Positions 5,960 to 7,475 of a stretch of DNA of 7,475 bases are shown in pieces. Source of the DNA: Gammaproteobacteria bacterium (lineage in GTDB: Bacteria; Pseudomonadota; Gammaproteobacteria; Pseudomonadales; Pseudomonadaceae); assembly GCA_012735335.1 (NCBI GenBank), contig JAAYHO010000001.1, positions 1 to 7,475 on the forward strand, given 5' to 3'. Made by a program: the position numbers and the translations under genes. Numbering within the stretch: the first letter of the stretch is position 1; each line of letters opens with the position of its first letter. The notes under the pieces were generated by a model. It worked only from the letters and a program-made list of their open reading frames with translations. It ran no database searches and was not told the DNA's origin.

Positions 5960-7475
5960 ATGAGTACCGAACTGATCATGGTATTGGCGCTGCTGCTGGG
6001 CAGCATGCTGTTGTTCATCCGCAACAAGCCGCGCATGGATGTGGTGGCGCTGCTGGTGATTGTCGCGCTGCCGCTGACCGGCGTACTCAGCATCGAGGAG
6101 GCGGTGGCCGGGTTCAGTGACCCCAGCGTGCTGCTGATCGCGGCGCTGTTCGTGATCGGTGACGGGCTGGTGCGCACCGGTATCGCCTACAAGCTCGGCG
6201 ACTGGATGGCTCATCAGGCCGGCAGCAGCGAGACACGGCTGATAGTGCTGTTGATGCTCACCGTGGCCGGACTGGGCTCGGTGATGAGTTCCACCGGAGT
6301 GGTGGCGATCTTCATTCCGGTGGTGATGAGCGTAGCGGTGCGGATGAATATTCCCGCCGCGCGATTGATGATGCCACTGAGCTTTGCCGGGCTGATCAGC
6401 GGCATGCTGACGCTGGTCGCCACGCCGCCCAACCTGGTGGTCAGCAGCGAGCTGATCCGCCAGGGCCTGGATGGCTTTCACTTCTTCAGCTTTACCCTCA
6501 TCGGCCTGGTCATCCTATTCTGCGGCATCGGCTATATGCTGTTTGCCCGGCGCTGGCTGGGCAGCCGCAAGACCGGGCAGGAAGAACCGGAGCGCCAGAC
6601 CATGCAGGATCTGGCCGCCCTGTACCTGCTGACCGATCGGGAGCGACGCCTGCGACTGAATGACAACTCGCCGCTGATAGGCCGCCCGCTCAACGAGCTG
6701 GAGCTGCGCAGCGAGTACGGCATCAACGTGATTGCCATCGAGCGCCAGCGCCGTTTCCGCAATATCCTGCAGGTGGCCACCGGCAATTCCGTGCCCCAGC
6801 CCGGAGATATCCTGCTGGTGGATCTGGCCAGTCCGGTCATCGCCCTGCTCGGTGCCTATCAGGAGATAGGTGTCAGCAAACTGCCACTGGAAACCTCCTA
6901 TTACAGTACCCATGCCCACCAGCTGGGGCTGGCCGAGGTGGCCCTGCCGCCGGAGTCGACCCTGCCCGGCAAGACCATTCAGCAACTGGCGTTTCGCAGT
7001 CGCTACCGGTTGAACGTGGTCGGTCTGCGGCGCAACGGCAAGGCGTTGCCCGGCCTGCTGGTGGATGAAAAGCTCAAGTCGGGCGACACCCTGCTGGTGG
7101 CGGGCAGCTGGAAGGATATCGACCGGCTGCACCTGCTGAACCGGGACTTCGTGCTGCTCAGCCTGCCTACCGAGATCAAAGAGGTGGTACCCGCCGCGCG
7201 CAAGGCACCCTACGCCCTGTTCAGTCTGGGGGTGATGATCGCGCTGATGGTGTCGGGCGTGGTATCCAACCTGATGGCAGCGCTGATCGGCTGTCTGCTG
7301 ATGGGCGCCTTCAAGTGCATCACCATGGATTCGGCGTACAGGTCGATCCACTGGCCGAGCCTGATCCTGATTGTCGGCATGCTGCCCTTTGCCTTGGCGC
7401 TGCAGAAGACCGGCGGGGTGGACCTGGCGGTGAACGGGCTGATGAATCTGTTCGGCGATGCCGGCCCCAGAGCGC
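5960..7475 (+). CDS. SLC13/DASS-type permease with two TrkA-C (RCK_C) domains, N-terminal 505 residues (truncated by window edge)
   Basis: Inner-membrane transporter of the divalent anion:Na+ symporter (SLC13/CitT) type; such proteins import sulfate, dicarboxylates or related anions. The frame is open from ATG 5960 to the right edge, with no stop in 505 codons. Full members are about 600 residues, so the last membrane segments are missing. Visible parts are hydrophobic segments near 3-20, 27-42, 56-75, 92-108, 112-128, 138-155 and 176-196, with SSTGVVAIFIPVV (110-122) and ATPPNLVVSSEL (154-165) at the re-entrant hairpin region. Two cytoplasmic TrkA-C-like domains follow (about 220-297 with GINVIAIERQRR, and 318-390 with LNVVGLRRNGK and GDTLLVAG), then a second membrane block from about 416. 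CAGGGA at 5951-5956 precedes the ATG. The usual Asn of the first SNT-type motif is Ser here (S110-S111-T112). Substrate is not determinable. It is divergent from rof, with no clear promoter identified. Confidence 0.9.
   Translation, partial: MSTELIMVLALLLGSMLLFIRNKPRMDVVALLVIVALPLTGVLSIEEAVAGFSDPSVLLIAALFVIGDGLVRTGIAYKLGDWMAHQAGSSETRLIVLLMLTVAGLGSVMSSTGVVAIFIPVVMSVAVRMNIPAARLMMPLSFAGLISGMLTLVATPPNLVVSSELIRQGLDGFHFFSFTLIGLVILFCGIGYMLFARRWLGSRKTGQEEPERQTMQDLAALYLLTDRERRLRLNDNSPLIGRPLNELELRSEYGINVIAIERQRRFRNILQVATGNSVPQPGDILLVDLASPVIALLGAYQEIGVSKLPLETSYYSTHAHQLGLAEVALPPESTLPGKTIQQLAFRSRYRLNVVGLRRNGKALPGLLVDEKLKSGDTLLVAGSWKDIDRLHLLNRDFVLLSLPTEIKEVVPAARKAPYALFSLGVMIALMVSGVVSNLMAALIGCLLMGAFKCITMDSAYRSIHWPSLILIVGMLPFALALQKTGGVDLAVNGLMNLFGDAGPRA

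Noticed and set aside
5912..7351. Several minus-strand open frames opposite the SLC13-type gene
   Set aside because: They are antisense shadows. The plus-strand frame encodes a recognisable transporter with membrane segments and TrkA-C domains, continuous to the window edge.

Overview
The window looks like chromosomal DNA from a GC-rich gammaproteobacterium, most likely Pseudomonas in the broad sense. The evidence is codon usage strongly biased to G/C at third positions, the ValRS sequence type, a Pseudomonas-like Rof protein, and gene order. From memory, P. aeruginosa PAO1 has a similar run: valS, then a three-gene ABC system, then a sodium:sulfate-type symporter (around PA3834-PA3839). That recall was not checked. 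Every gene has similar base composition, and no transposase, integrase, tRNA, CRISPR or phage gene is visible.

Layout. (1) Bases 2-1663 hold the 3' part of valS (valyl-tRNA synthetase); the 5' end lies outside the window. (2) A short gap of 86 bases carries a plausible sigma70-type promoter and a 13-base palindrome. (3) Bases 1750-4467 hold a complete ABC importer of the TrpXYZ-like (ABC_sub_bind) type: periplasmic binding protein, membrane permease and ATPase. A perfect 12-bp hairpin lies between the binding-protein and permease genes, and a TGATG start/stop overlap joins permease to ATPase. (4) Sixteen bases downstream, 4484-5437 encodes a divergent cation diffusion facilitator (CDF)-family membrane protein, probably in the same operon. 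(5) On the minus strand, 5409-5693 encodes a small Rof/YaeO-type Rho-binding antiterminator, convergent with the operon and overlapping the CDF gene by 29 bp. (6) The 266-base region between rof and the next gene contains three copies of a dispersed palindromic repeat. (7) From 5960 to the right edge runs an incomplete SLC13/DASS-type permease with two internal TrkA-C (RCK_C) domains.

How the genes may work together. The binding protein, permease and ATPase form one importer. Family members have been linked to aromatic amino acids, but the substrate here cannot be read from sequence. The CDF-like protein lacks most canonical metal ligands, so its cargo is also open. Rof is expected to restrain Rho globally. 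Its position across the unterminated 3' end of the ABC-CDF operon is the most interesting arrangement here, but a local regulatory link is inference only. I see no clearly new multi-gene system. The points worth a second look are the atypical CDF, the convergent rof overlap, the intercistronic hairpin, the promoter/palindrome pair and the repeat cluster.
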